Shown: positions 43,329 to 52,238, counted from the stretch's first letter. The stretch is DNA of 64,000 nt from Natronolimnohabitans sp. A-GB9 (GCF_030848565.1 NZ_JAVDDV010000015.1:1-64000), one strand, 5' to 3'. Made by a program: numbers and translations. Notes: generated by a model not told the origin, from the letters alone.

Positions 43329-43811
43329 GAACCGGTTTCGCCACCGTTGGGTCCGCAACACCTCGTCTTTCATCGCCGAACAGTGTTCTTTCGCGCGCTC
43401 GTCCTCGAACTCGTCGGTTAGGTCCTCGGCACACTCCTCCCACGAGCCGCCGATCGACGACCAGTACTCGAGGACGCTGTCCCGGTCCCACCCCTCCGGC
43501 AGGTCGTCGAGACCGTTGACGTCCTCGTCGACGATGTCGGTCTCGGCGTCGCCATCGGTCGATTGCGTCGCGTCGTCATCCTCGAGATTGCTGGCTTCCA
43601 GCGCCGACGCACGGTAGACCGCCGAGCCGACGGTCTCGAGACCGACGACGTACGCTGGCTGGTCGTCGCTGGCCGAGACGTCGGCGTAGTCGTCCTCGCC
43701 GCCCCCTTGGGGAAACGCGAAGTCGTCGGTCAGAACGGCGGCGACGACGCCACGCCCGTCAGGGGTCGCTACCTCGTCGCCCTCGCCGTATCTCGTTGCA
43801 GACTCACTCAT
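43326..43811 (-). CDS. conserved haloarchaeal protein, unknown function
   Basis: 161 residues from MSESATRYGEGDEVATPDG. The N-terminal 65 residues suggest a small beta-barrel (VATPDGRGVVAAVLTDDFAFP ... AYVVGLETVGSAVYRASAL), a middle acidic linker follows (DDATQSTDGDAETDIVDED), and the C-terminal 45 residues are helical (WDRDSVLEYWSSIGGSWEEC). I do not recognise a function. The TGA stop is one end of a palindromic repeat. Confidence 0.7.
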   Translation of the reverse strand: MSESATRYGEGDEVATPDGRGVVAAVLTDDFAFPQGGGEDDYADVSASDDQPAYVVGLETVGSAVYRASALEASNLEDDDATQSTDGDAETDIVDEDVNGLDDLPEGWDRDSVLEYWSSIGGSWEECAEDLTDEFEDERAKEHCSAMKDEVLRTQRWRNRF

Positions 43812-43891
43812 ACCCGCGGTTCGCCGTTCGTACAGGTATGGTCGGGGCACGGATGCGCAAGGAGTCGCCACGGGGACGTCCGGTCCGGTCG

Positions 43892-44440
43892 TCACTCGAT
43901 CGATGTCTGTCGATGGCGAACGTCGCTGCCACAGTTCGGACACGTTCCCGGGTTGGTCGTCGCCGTCATGATCGTCCCACACGAGAAACACTCGTAGGTA
44001 CTCTCGTCGGCGGGATCGTACTCGATGTCTCGGATCGTCGTCTTGAGGACCTTCTTCGACGCTTCCTCGTCGAGCGCCTCGATGACGTCACCCGCCGTGA
44101 CGGCACCGACCAGTTCCTTGGACTCGTCGACGACCGGGAGTGCCATGAACTGCTGCCGGGAGAACACCGTCGCGACGCGGTCGACCGAGTCGTCGGTCTC
44201 GACGAAGACGACGCTGTCCGTGGCGATCTCGCCGATCGGCGTGTCGCCGCCGGCGTTCAACAGTTCGCGAAGCGACGTCACGCCCTCGAGCGTGCCGTCC
44301 CCGTCGACGACGTACGCGTAGTAGACGGTCCGTTCCGACCCCGCTGTCGACGTCCGAATCTCGTCGATTACGTCGTCGACCGGCGTCGTCGCTTCGAAGG
44401 ACGTTACCGTCTCGTCGAGGATATCGCGTGCAGTTGCCAT
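43892..44440 (-). CDS. CBS-pair protein with C-terminal zinc ribbon
   Basis: 182 residues. Two CBS motifs occupy residues about 6-62 and 72-125 (FMALPVVDESKELVGAVTAGDVI). The end is a zinc ribbon: YECFSCGTIMTATTNPGTCPNCGSDV, two CxxC pairs. CBS pairs bind adenosine ligands. The combination suggests a small nucleotide-responsive regulator. No partner is evident. Confidence 0.82.
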   Translation of the reverse strand: MATARDILDETVTSFEATTPVDDVIDEIRTSTAGSERTVYYAYVVDGDGTLEGVTSLRELLNAGGDTPIGEIATDSVVFVETDDSVDRVATVFSRQQFMALPVVDESKELVGAVTAGDVIEALDEEASKKVLKTTIRDIEYDPADESTYECFSCGTIMTATTNPGTCPNCGSDVRHRQTSIE

Positions 44441-44552
44441 GGTGATGGTAGTACGTTCGGATCGCTTATGTCATTATGGGTGGCTGTGGTCGAACGTCGT
44501 CCCTCTCGACACACACGGACGAGACTCGAGTAGCGGACGTCTTATCCGACCG

Positions 44553-45521
44553 TCAGAACCAACTGAATCCGCGGTTCTGTAGCATCGACCGATCGAGGTA
44601 GAGCCGTTCGAGCCCCACGTCTCGGGCGTACTCGATCACCTCGTCGTACTCGTCTTCGGTGATCGGACGGTTGATGTCCGCGTAGACGTCCTCGGTTTTG
44701 GCCTTGTAGTGGGGTTGATACTGGGCCATGATGTCGACGACGGTCTCCTCGGAGAGCTCCTCGGCGAGAAACGCCAGCACTCGCTTGGCGTTCTCGACGT
44801 GATTCGGCATCACGAGATGCCGGACGAGCAATCCGCCGGTCGCCAGCCCGGTGTCGTCGATCCGGAGATCACCGACCTGTCGGTGCATCTCCCGTAGCGA
44901 TTCCCTGACGTTCGACCAGTAGTTCGGCGCCTTCGAGTACATCGCTGCAGCAGCGTCGTCCGACCATTTCACGTCCGGCATGTAGATGTCGACGATGCCC
45001 TCGAGTCGCTCGAGGATCGCTGGCCGCTCGTAGCCGCCACAGTTCCAGACGATCGGAAGCTCCAGTCCGCGATCCGTGGCGATCTTGACGGCCTCGACCA
45101 GGTGGGGGGAGTGGTGGGTCGGCGAGACGAAGTTGATATTGTGACAGCCCTGGGCCTCGAGTTCGAGTGCCATCTCGGCGATCTCCTCGGGCGTCGCGGG
45201 CTCGCCCTCGGCCTCGTGGCCGGTCTCGAAGTTCTGGCAGAAGACACACTTCATGTTACAGTTCGCCAGGAATATCGTCCCGCTCCCGTTGTGGCCCTTG
45301 AGACAGTCCTCCTCACCGAAGTGGGGGAAGTACGTCGAGACGGACGCGGTGTCGTCGACCTGGCAGGTTCCCTCCTGGCCGGCGGTCCGATCGACGTGAC
45401 ACTCGTAGGCACAGAGGTCACAGTCGGCGTAGCGCTCCCAGAGGTCGGTACAGCGCTCCTCGAACGCCTCGTCCGAGAGGGCCTGGTAGTTCGGGGTCGT
45501 AGCTGGAGCGTCGACGCTCAT
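44553..45521 (-). CDS. PflX-like radical SAM protein
   Basis: 322 residues. The N-terminus carries a cysteine region CDLCAYECHVDRTAGQEGTC typical of the PflX/COG1313 group, and ANCNMKCVFCQNFE is the CxxxCxxC motif for the SAM-bound [4Fe-4S] cluster. Other motifs are HNINFVSPTHHSPHLVEAV and IVWNCGGYERPAILERL. These proteins resemble pyruvate-formate-lyase activating enzymes, but no glycyl-radical enzyme is found in the window, so the target is unknown. Confidence 0.88.
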   Translation of the reverse strand: MSVDAPATTPNYQALSDEAFEERCTDLWERYADCDLCAYECHVDRTAGQEGTCQVDDTASVSTYFPHFGEEDCLKGHNGSGTIFLANCNMKCVFCQNFETGHEAEGEPATPEEIAEMALELEAQGCHNINFVSPTHHSPHLVEAVKIATDRGLELPIVWNCGGYERPAILERLEGIVDIYMPDVKWSDDAAAAMYSKAPNYWSNVRESLREMHRQVGDLRIDDTGLATGGLLVRHLVMPNHVENAKRVLAFLAEELSEETVVDIMAQYQPHYKAKTEDVYADINRPITEDEYDEVIEYARDVGLERLYLDRSMLQNRGFSWF

Positions 45522-45629
45522 ACCAGGTGTTTGGGACTAGATACCAAAGGTGTGTCGTGGGTCAGCCGAGTGGTGACTCGAGTGTGCTGACGTGTTCGTC
45601 GAGAGCGGTCAGCTCACGTCACGACTGCC

Positions 45630-45679
45630 GCTGCTCACGGATTTGTTCGCCGCAGGAATGCGCGGACCGGGATTTGAAC
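45630..45679 (-). repeat. duplicated tRNA-Gly 3' end and flank
   Basis: 50 bp identical to 45753-45802, including the downstream hairpin flank (GCTGCTCACGGATTTG) and the acceptor and T-arm part of tRNA-Gly(TCC), 123 bp away. The intervening bases contain GAAGACG and CGTCTTC (about 45686-45725), which can pair. It is not a functional tRNA. Confidence 0.85.
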
Positions 45680-45752
45680 TACCTGAAGACGGTCTCGCTC
45701 GCACCGCTCGCGAGCGTGCGTCTTCCGTCGTTCAAACCCTTCATGTGATCCT

Positions 45753-45781
45753 GCTGCTCACGGATTTGTTCGCCGCAGGAA
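45753..45781 (-). other. hairpin flank immediately 3' of tRNA-Gly
   Basis: GCTGCTCACGGATTTGTTCG followed by CCGCAGGA resembles the segment beside tRNA-Gln (7759-7788), with four or five differences in 30 bases. CTGCTGC can pair with GCCGCAG. It lies directly next to the tRNA 3' end. Confidence 0.6.
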
Positions 45782-45852
45782 TGCGCGGACCGGGATTTGA
45801 ACCCGGGCCATGAGCTTGGAAGGCTCAGGTCCTACCACTAGACCATCCGCGC
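45782..45852 (-). tRNA. tRNA-Gly(TCC)
   Basis: On the minus strand the gene starts GCGCGGATGGTCTAGTGG and ends TCCGCGCA, so the acceptor strands GCGCGGA/TCCGCGC pair. The anticodon loop reads CTTCCAA, anticodon TCC. The T-arm is CCCGGGTTCAAATCCCGG. 71 bases, no intron, no encoded CCA. Confidence 0.94.
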
Positions 45853-45938
45853 GCAGTCTTCGATTCTCCCTCGGGGGTTAAGACAGTTCCGTTTTCGATC
45901 AACTCGCTCGAGTCGACGTGCCCGACTCGAGACCCAGG

Positions 45939-46631
45939 TCAGCGATCCGAGCCGGCCACCGTCGCATAACAGTTGCCACTCGAGAGCTCCCACTCGAGGA
46001 GTTCGAGTGCGCTGGCCTCGAGTGCGGCCTCGAACTCCGCGGGCGAGTAGATGTGATAGAACCGGTCGACGGTCTCGCCGCCGGGGAGGGTCCACTCGAG
46101 GGTCGTATCGAACCCCTCGGTCGCTTCGAATCGGTCGTGGGCCGTCGACCAGGCGCTGACGAGCGCGCGACCGTCGGGGGCGAGCACCCGTGCGAGTTCG
46201 TCGAGGCTGTGCCGGCGCGCCTGCGGGGTCGGCAGGTGGTGGAGCGTGGCGACGTAGACGGCGAGGTCGACGCCATCGGTGGCAAGCGGCAACGCAGCGG
46301 CGTCACCCTGACAGAGCGCGACGTCGAACTCGCGGTCGGCGGCGCGCTCGCGTCCGGTCTCGAGGAGGCCGCGACTGGCGTCGAGCCCGACGACGGGCTC
46401 ACAGTGGGGGGCCAGCAGTTCGGCGTGTCGACAGTTCCCACAGCCGAGGTCGAGACCGACGCGGTCCGTGTCGTCCGCCTCGAACTCGTCGGTAATCGTC
46501 TCGACGAACGCTTCAACCTCGGGCCAGGCGTACTCTCTGGTCGAAGCGAAGTGCGAGGCGATCCGATCGTACGTGTCGCGTACGGCAGCGCGACGGGCCG
46601 CGTCGTCGATTCGGTCCTGCTGGTCGGCCAT
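45939..46631 (-). CDS. Trm9-like SAM methyltransferase
   Basis: 230 residues from MADQQDRIDDAARRAAV. The N-terminal DTYDRIASHFASTREYAWPEVEAF is the typical Trm9/ALKBH8 opening, motif I is GLDLGCGNCRHAELLA, and YVATLHHLPTPQARRHSLDELARVLAPDG follows. Trm9 with Trm112 completes wobble uridine side chains of tRNA in eukaryotes; an archaeal Trm112-Trm9 pair has been described in Haloferax. Trm112 is encoded at 54729. The exact tRNA product is inferred. Confidence 0.82.
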   Translation of the reverse strand: MADQQDRIDDAARRAAVRDTYDRIASHFASTREYAWPEVEAFVETITDEFEADDTDRVGLDLGCGNCRHAELLAPHCEPVVGLDASRGLLETGRERAADREFDVALCQGDAAALPLATDGVDLAVYVATLHHLPTPQARRHSLDELARVLAPDGRALVSAWSTAHDRFEATEGFDTTLEWTLPGGETVDRFYHIYSPAEFEAALEASALELLEWELSSGNCYATVAGSDR

Positions 46632-46770
46632 CGTCGGCTCTCGTCGGGGAACGTCCAAAAAGCGTTCGCAACGACGACGCTCGGCATCACCCAAGGGGGC
46701 ACAACTATCGTGATACTGATAGATCGTGCGTTACGTTCATACGGTGTGAGTCCGAACACTTCGGTACGGA

Positions 46771-47241
46771 ATGAGGCGCGAGCATTTCACGGTAGATGTC
46801 AGAAACGTCGACTGGGTCGAGACCGATAGCGAACCGAGCAAACCCTCGGTATTGATCGACTTCACCGGCCCAGCGGCGATGCTTCGCGAGCGCCTTACCG
46901 GTCCCGATGGCGAGACCCTCGACGCCACGGAAACCGACGTCGCGCTCCGACTGCAAGAACCACTGGGAACGGATACGGCTGGTGTCGTTAGCGTGACCAA
47001 TCGCATTACTGGCGAGTTCATCCTCGAACTCAACGAGGACGCCGGCGACGTCCTCCAGTTCATTCGAGCGGCCCGCGGCTACGGCGAGGATGCGCTCGAC
47101 GACGAGGGCCGCTACGAAGTCGAGATCACCCTCGACGGCGACGAGTTCGTCACCTATGACAAACGAACGTTTCTCGTCTACGACGACGACGGCAATCTGC
47201 TTCGTCAGCACAGTCTGATCCCCAGCGGCGTCGAACTCTAG
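46771..47241 (+). CDS. DUF5793 family protein
   Basis: 156 residues with no membrane segment: MRREHFTVDVRNVDWVETDSE, then LRLQEPLGTDTAGVVSVTNRITGEFILELNEDAGDVLQFIRAARGYGE and YEVEITLDGDEFVTYDKRTFLVYDDDGNLLR. It looks like a small beta-rich haloarchaeal protein (DUF5793). Function unknown. It lies upstream of an iron-type ATPase but with its own stop 99 bp before it. Confidence 0.75.
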   Translation: MRREHFTVDVRNVDWVETDSEPSKPSVLIDFTGPAAMLRERLTGPDGETLDATETDVALRLQEPLGTDTAGVVSVTNRITGEFILELNEDAGDVLQFIRAARGYGEDALDDEGRYEVEITLDGDEFVTYDKRTFLVYDDDGNLLRQHSLIPSGVEL

Positions 47242-47278
47242 CCGTCGGTCGTTCCAGTTCGTTCGCATCGACCGGTAG

Positions 47279-47304
47279 CTATAAGTGTTTTAGGCCCACC
47301 TAAA
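47279..47304 (+). promoter_or_regulatory. TATA box with DtxR-like iron box
   Basis: CTATAAG at 47279-47285 is followed by TTTAGG-CCCA-CCTAAA at 47289-47304, a perfect 6-bp inverted repeat. DtxR/SirR/Idr proteins use TTAGG...CCTAA half-sites. Placed just 3 bp after the TATA element, it would block transcription of the downstream ATPase when metal is present. Confidence 0.65.
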
Positions 47305-47340
47305 TCGAATAGACACCGGTGGACACCGGAGGATCGATCA

Positions 47341-48492
47341 ATGGCGAACGGACAACTACTCACGACAGCTGCTGAGGAACGACGACCAGAGCGCCGCACC
47401 GACGACGTGGTGCTCGAGCTCGACGGCGTCGCCAAGCAGTACGGCGCCGAGGAAGTGATCCCAGACCTCTCGTTGTCCGTCCGCGACGGTGAAATCCTCA
47501 CGCTGCTCGGTCCATCGGGATGTGGGAAGACGACGACGCTGCGTCTCATCGCCGGTCTCGAGAAGCCAAACGCCGGCACGATCCAACTCCGGAACGACGA
47601 CGTCGCCGGCAACGGTCGGTTCGTGCCACCGGAGGAACGCGGCGTCGGCGTCGTCTTCCAGGAGTTCGCGCTCTTTCCGCACCTGACCGCCCGCGAAAAC
47701 GTTGCCTTCGGCCTCCAGGACTGGCCCGAGGAAGAACGCGACGCCCGCGTCGCGGAACTGCTCGAGCTCGTCGGTCTCGAAAAACAGGGCGACGCCTATC
47801 CCGACGAACTCTCCGGTGGCCAACAACAGCGGGTCGCGCTGGCTCGCTCGCTGGCTCCCGAACCCGAGATGCTCTTGCTCGACGAGCCGTTCTCGAACTT
47901 AGACGTCGACCTGCGTGTCGAGATGCGCGAGGAGGTCCGCCGGATCATCAAGGAGGCCGGCGTCACGGCCGTCTCGGTGACCCACGACCAGGAGGAGGCG
48001 CTGTCGATCTCCGATCGCGTCGCCGTGATGAACCAGGGAGACATCGAGCAGATCGACACGCCACAGCAGGTCTTCCAGCAGCCCAAATCACGGTTCGTCG
48101 CGGGCTTTCTCGGCCACGCCAGTTTCCTCTCGGGGACGGTCCACGGCGACAGCGTCGACACCGCCATCGGTCGGGTTCTCCGCGACGACGTCAACGGTCT
48201 CGCTCATCAGTACGACGGGAGCAAGATCGATTTGCTGGTTCGTCCCGACGACGTGACAGCGTTCCCGGCTACCGACGAAGAGGCGAACGGGACCGTCGTC
48301 TACCGACGGTATCTCGGGCCCACCGTCCTCTATCGCGTCGAACTCGACTCCGGAGAAACGATCGAGTGTATGCACAACCACTCCGACCAGATCAACCTGG
48401 ACGAACGCGTCGCCGTCCGCGTCACCGCCGACCACGAACTCGCCTGGTTCCCGGTCGGCCAGCGCGAAAACGGAACGATCGCTGCGGACTAA
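47341..48492 (+). CDS. iron(III)/polyol/sulfate-type ABC ATPase
   Basis: 383 residues. Walker A is GPSGCGKTTTL, the Q-loop is VFQEFALFPHLTAREN, the signature is LSGGQQQRVALA, Walker B is MLLLDEPFSNLD and the switch is SVTHDQEEAL. Residues about 240-383 form a TOBE-like regulatory part. The type is FbpC/PotA/CysA. No permease or binding protein lies nearby. The DtxR-like box before it points to iron import (FbpC-like) as the likely role. Confidence 0.88.
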   Translation: MANGQLLTTAAEERRPERRTDDVVLELDGVAKQYGAEEVIPDLSLSVRDGEILTLLGPSGCGKTTTLRLIAGLEKPNAGTIQLRNDDVAGNGRFVPPEERGVGVVFQEFALFPHLTARENVAFGLQDWPEEERDARVAELLELVGLEKQGDAYPDELSGGQQQRVALARSLAPEPEMLLLDEPFSNLDVDLRVEMREEVRRIIKEAGVTAVSVTHDQEEALSISDRVAVMNQGDIEQIDTPQQVFQQPKSRFVAGFLGHASFLSGTVHGDSVDTAIGRVLRDDVNGLAHQYDGSKIDLLVRPDDVTAFPATDEEANGTVVYRRYLGPTVLYRVELDSGETIECMHNHSDQINLDERVAVRVTADHELAWFPVGQRENGTIAAD

Positions 48493-48694
48493 CATTTCGC
48501 TATCTATCGCCTCAAGTCCGGTGTCGGCTCCCGATTCGTTCGTACTGACGACCGATACCGGCACCCACCACCGGCACCAGTCGACAGTGGCGAAACGCGA
48601 GCAAACGCCCGGAATCACGCCGTTGACCCGTTCCTCCGCCCTTGTAGTCCCCTCGCACACAACGCTTAAGCCGGGACCGTTCCTATACGTGACC

Positions 48695-48973
48695 ATGCAT
48701 AAAGACGAACTCCTCGAGCTCCACGAAGAACTCGTCGTCATCATGGAGTACTTCGCCGACCGGGAGGACGTCGACGAGGAGTTGTTCGAGCCCTACCGCC
48801 AGCTCGACGTCGACCCCTCCCACGTCCACAAATCGAAAAGCGAGCACAAACACGCCGTTTTCGTGCTTGGCAACGCCCTGGCGAAGGGGATGAGCGAAGA
48901 CGAGTTCTCGAGTGCGGGCCGGATCGGCAAGCGGATGAAGGAACTCGCCGAGGACGCCGAGTCAAAAATCTAG
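48695..48973 (+). CDS. UPF0058 family protein
   Basis: 92 residues, MHKDELLELHEELVVIMEYF to the end EDAESKI. All helical, with the conserved DPSHVHKSKSEHKHAVFVLGNALAKGM block characteristic of UPF0058, an archaeal family of unknown function. The ATG start fits a TATA-like CTTAAG about 30 bp upstream. Cytosolic. Confidence 0.85.
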   Translation: MHKDELLELHEELVVIMEYFADREDVDEELFEPYRQLDVDPSHVHKSKSEHKHAVFVLGNALAKGMSEDEFSSAGRIGKRMKELAEDAESKI

Positions 48974-49021
48974 ACAGTATCTAGGCGAAACGTATTTGGT
49001 CCGGTTCCCGTTTGTTGACGT

Positions 49022-51685
49022 ATGGACCCGCGCACGCAAGAGCGCGTCGAACAATGGGATTCTCGCCCGTTCAGTGGCGGTTACGACGGTCTCTCCGATC
49101 TCGCTGACGACGATTTCTCCGGCGCCGTCACCGACACTGGGACGTGGCTGTTCATGTTAAATGGCCGCGTCGTCGGCGTCGTCGACGGCACGATCGAGGA
49201 CTTCGAGACGGCGTCGGGCACCGTCTACGAGGCACCGGATCCTGCGTTGCCCCTGCTCTGTACGATGGAGTCCCAGGGCGGCGAGCCAAGAGCGAAGTAC
49301 TACACCAACGAGACACCCCTCCAGGAGGTCGACCAGACGCTCCAGGATGGATCGTTTACGGGGTATATCGAACTGAGCGAGAACGTCCTCAGCGGCGACT
49401 ACTACGCCGTCTACTACGGTGGTCGACGGATGGCCGCCGCCTACATCGGCAACGCCGAGCGGTTGCTCACCGGCGAGGAGGCGTTCGAGCGGGCCGCCGA
49501 CGAGGTCGGGATCTACGAGGTCACCGACGTCGAAATCGACGTCACCGACGTTCCCGGGACGGACACCGACGAATCGGCCACCGATTCCGGCTCCGACACC
49601 GTCGACGACGGATCGGACGCTGACTCAGTAGCGAACGCCTCGTCTCGAGCCGAGCCGAGTGCCGACCCGACCGAGTCGGCGATCGACGCGGTCGATATCT
49701 CGAGCGCCGAGCCGACTGCCCAAACGGATACGACGGATACTGACGACGGAGCCACAGGCACGTCGATCGGGGACGTCACGATCGGCGAGCCCGCCGACGG
49801 TACGACGGCCGACTCGAGCGACGATCCTGTCGGCGGTTCGACGACGGACCCGACCGACGTCGATACCGACGTGACGGACGGACCGTCGGGAATCACCACG
49901 ACGGACGACACCGAGCCGGACCCACCCTCGAGTGGGATCACCGACGCGGACGTCCCAGCATCCGCGAGTGAAACGACCGTCGACGAGTCTCCGGCCCTCG
50001 GCGGAGAGTCGGACGCGGCCGGTAACGAACGGACGACCGCACCAGCCCGCGGGACGTCCACCGCGTCCGAGTCGGTACCGACAGCAGCCGAACTGGCCGA
50101 GCAGCCGGAACCCGACTCGAGTGAGACGACAGTCGAGACGGCAGAACGGTCGACCCCCTCTTCTGCGGTGTCCGAGTCGACAGAGGACGATGTCGACGAC
50201 CAACAGGGAACCGCCGAGATCGCAGGTGACACCGGTCCCTCCCCAGCCGAGGTCGAAGCCGCGGCACAGCAACTCGAGGAAAGCGACATCTCCTGGACCG
50301 AAGACGACGTCGACGCCCCAGACGAGGCGCCGACCGTCGAGCCGACAGAAACGGCCTCGACTGCGGAGACGGATGTGGAGCCGGCGCCCGCGGAGGGCAC
50401 CGAAGAGCGATTCGAAGAAGAGGCCCAGTGGCGCGAGACGCGCAGCATTCCGTCGATCGATCCCGACAACAGCGAGGTTCCGGGCTCGAGCCAAGCCGGA
50501 GCGGAGAGCCACGACGAGGCAAGCCAGCGCACGCAGACCGGTCGTTCCGACGTGCGTACAGATCGAGCCGACAGCGAGACGCGAGAGCGGCCGGCGCGTC
50601 GACGAGAGGCCAGTACCGAGCACCGCGAAACTCACTCCAGGACTCGAGCCGGAGCGACTCAGGAGACGGAAGCGGAACCGAGTCCGGAGAGTGATCGTGA
50701 GGCCGAACCGGCGACGACCGGCGACGCGACCGCGTCCGACGAACGGACCGCTGCCCTCACCCAGCGAATCGAGACGCTAGAAGCCAAACGCGACGAACTC
50801 GCCAGAATGGCCGAGGAACTCGAGGCCGAACGCGACCGGTTACGGTCGGAAAACGAGGAGCTCTCGGCGACGGTCGACCAGCTTCGGTCCCGAATCGAGG
50901 ACCTCGAGGCCGAACTGGAACGCGCCCGCGAGACTGCCGACGACGAGCCGGCTGCACGCACCGAACTCCCGCCCGAGCGGGCGCTTGCGGAGACGAACCT
51001 CTTCGTCCGGTACGCCTCGAAGAGCCAGCCGACCCTCGAGTCGGCCCACGACGGCGAGGGAGACCGCGAGGCGGTCGCTACCAACCTGCGACTCGAGCGC
51101 CACACCGGGTTCGATGCGACCGACGTCGCCGTCGACGGACGGGACTACGAGTCGTTCCTGACCGAGACGATCGAACACCGGTTCGTCGACTGGCTCACCG
51201 GAACGGCGCTGTTCGAGATTCGCGAGACGGGCAACGCCGACGGGCTCGGCGACCTCTACGACGCCATCCCGCGAATCGACCGCGTCGAACTCGACGCGAC
51301 GATCTCGCTCGCCGACGACGACACTGAGGACGTCCCCGATCGAGCCGAGTTCGACGTCGTCGCGTTCGACAAGATGGGGAATCCGCTCGTCGTCGCCAAC
51401 TTCAACGACTCGCGCGACCCCGCGACGCGGGAGATGCTCGAGACGGTAGAAGAGACGGCCTCGGCAGTCAAGGCCAACTATCCGGACCTGGCGGCGGCGG
51501 TCGTCGTCACCGCGAGTTACTTCGAGCCAGGCGCACTCGAGGTCGCCGAACAGGCGACGAGCAGCGGCTTACTCAGCCGCGGCTCGAAGCTGAGTTACGT
51601 CAACCTCTCGCGGAAACGGGGGTATCACCTCTGTCTCGTCGAGTCCCGGTCGGAAGGGTTCCACGTGAACGTGCCCGAGTTGTGA
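49022..51685 (+). CDS. large acidic coiled-coil protein, DUF7527-like
   Basis: 887 residues. The N-terminal domain (about 1-175) is beta-rich and conserved in haloarchaea (SGAVTDTGTWLFMLNGRVVG ... YIELSENVLSGDYYAVYYGG). A Thr/Ser/Asp/Glu-rich linker of nearly 400 residues follows, then a coiled coil at about 578-650 (TLEAKRDELARMAEELEAER), and a folded C-terminal domain (655-887) including ERALAETNLFVRYASKSQPT, IDRVELDATISLADDD and GYHLCLVESRSEGFHVNVPEL. No membrane segment. Function is unknown. The modular build suggests a scaffold with two binding ends. Confidence 0.78.
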   Translation: MDPRTQERVEQWDSRPFSGGYDGLSDLADDDFSGAVTDTGTWLFMLNGRVVGVVDGTIEDFETASGTVYEAPDPALPLLCTMESQGGEPRAKYYTNETPLQEVDQTLQDGSFTGYIELSENVLSGDYYAVYYGGRRMAAAYIGNAERLLTGEEAFERAADEVGIYEVTDVEIDVTDVPGTDTDESATDSGSDTVDDGSDADSVANASSRAEPSADPTESAIDAVDISSAEPTAQTDTTDTDDGATGTSIGDVTIGEPADGTTADSSDDPVGGSTTDPTDVDTDVTDGPSGITTTDDTEPDPPSSGITDADVPASASETTVDESPALGGESDAAGNERTTAPARGTSTASESVPTAAELAEQPEPDSSETTVETAERSTPSSAVSESTEDDVDDQQGTAEIAGDTGPSPAEVEAAAQQLEESDISWTEDDVDAPDEAPTVEPTETASTAETDVEPAPAEGTEERFEEEAQWRETRSIPSIDPDNSEVPGSSQAGAESHDEASQRTQTGRSDVRTDRADSETRERPARRREASTEHRETHSRTRAGATQETEAEPSPESDREAEPATTGDATASDERTAALTQRIETLEAKRDELARMAEELEAERDRLRSENEELSATVDQLRSRIEDLEAELERARETADDEPAARTELPPERALAETNLFVRYASKSQPTLESAHDGEGDREAVATNLRLERHTGFDATDVAVDGRDYESFLTETIEHRFVDWLTGTALFEIRETGNADGLGDLYDAIPRIDRVELDATISLADDDTEDVPDRAEFDVVAFDKMGNPLVVANFNDSRDPATREMLETVEETASAVKANYPDLAAAVVVTASYFEPGALEVAEQATSSGLLSRGSKLSYVNLSRKRGYHLCLVESRSEGFHVNVPEL

Positions 51686-51932
51686 TTCGATCGGCGACTG
51701 TTCGATCGTGATCGTCGTCGATCGCCGGCGAACGGACTCGAGTGAGGTGAGTATCGGCGGAAACGAGACGCCGAGACGGGGTCTCCTCGAGTGAGTATCG
51801 ATGATAAGGGACCGTCGACCGCCGCGTGTCGATATCGACGGCGGCGATCGGTCGGGCGGTTCGCGTTCGAGACGAATCAGTCTCGAAACGGCTCGACACT
51901 GGTGCTCTCGAGCCGAGATAGCGGAAGAGAGA

Positions 51933-52238
51933 CTACCCTTCGACTTCGGCGACGTCCTCGATCTTCATCCCGTCGAGTTTGTCGATGATGTCGTCGAGCT
52001 TGTCGTCGAGTTCGTCGACGAATTCGGCGGTGCGCTCGGTCTTGATCGCACCCTGGCTGGAGGGCTCGATGAGGTTTTCTTCCTCGAGAACGCGAAGGGA
52101 GTAGCGGACCTTGTGGTGGGGGTAGCCCGTCTCGTTAGACATCTTCACGATCCCGATCGGTTCGTTCTCGATAACCATCTTCAGGACCTGAAGATGTCGT
52201 TCCAGCATATCGACTTCCTTCTCAAGTCGGTCTATCAT
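51933..52238 (-). CDS. small winged-helix regulator-like protein
   Basis: 101 residues from MIDRLEKEVDMLERHLQVLK. A helical start leads into a winged helix (GIVKMSNETGYPHHKVRYSLRVLEEENLIEPSSQGAIKT), followed by a long acidic coil (DELDDKLDDIIDKLDGM). The DNA-binding helix is TGYPHHKVRYSL. It is divergent from purA with a 358-bp gap. A TATA-like CTTTTAAAGG (minus strand) lies about 30 bp before its start. Target unknown. Confidence 0.78.
   Translation of the reverse strand: MIDRLEKEVDMLERHLQVLKMVIENEPIGIVKMSNETGYPHHKVRYSLRVLEEENLIEPSSQGAIKTERTAEFVDELDDKLDDIIDKLDGMKIEDVAEVEG

Noticed and set aside
45592-45813. Open frame across the duplicated tRNA-Gly region
   Set aside because: It is composed of tRNA and repeat sequence; the internal peptide repeat just reflects the 50-bp DNA duplication.
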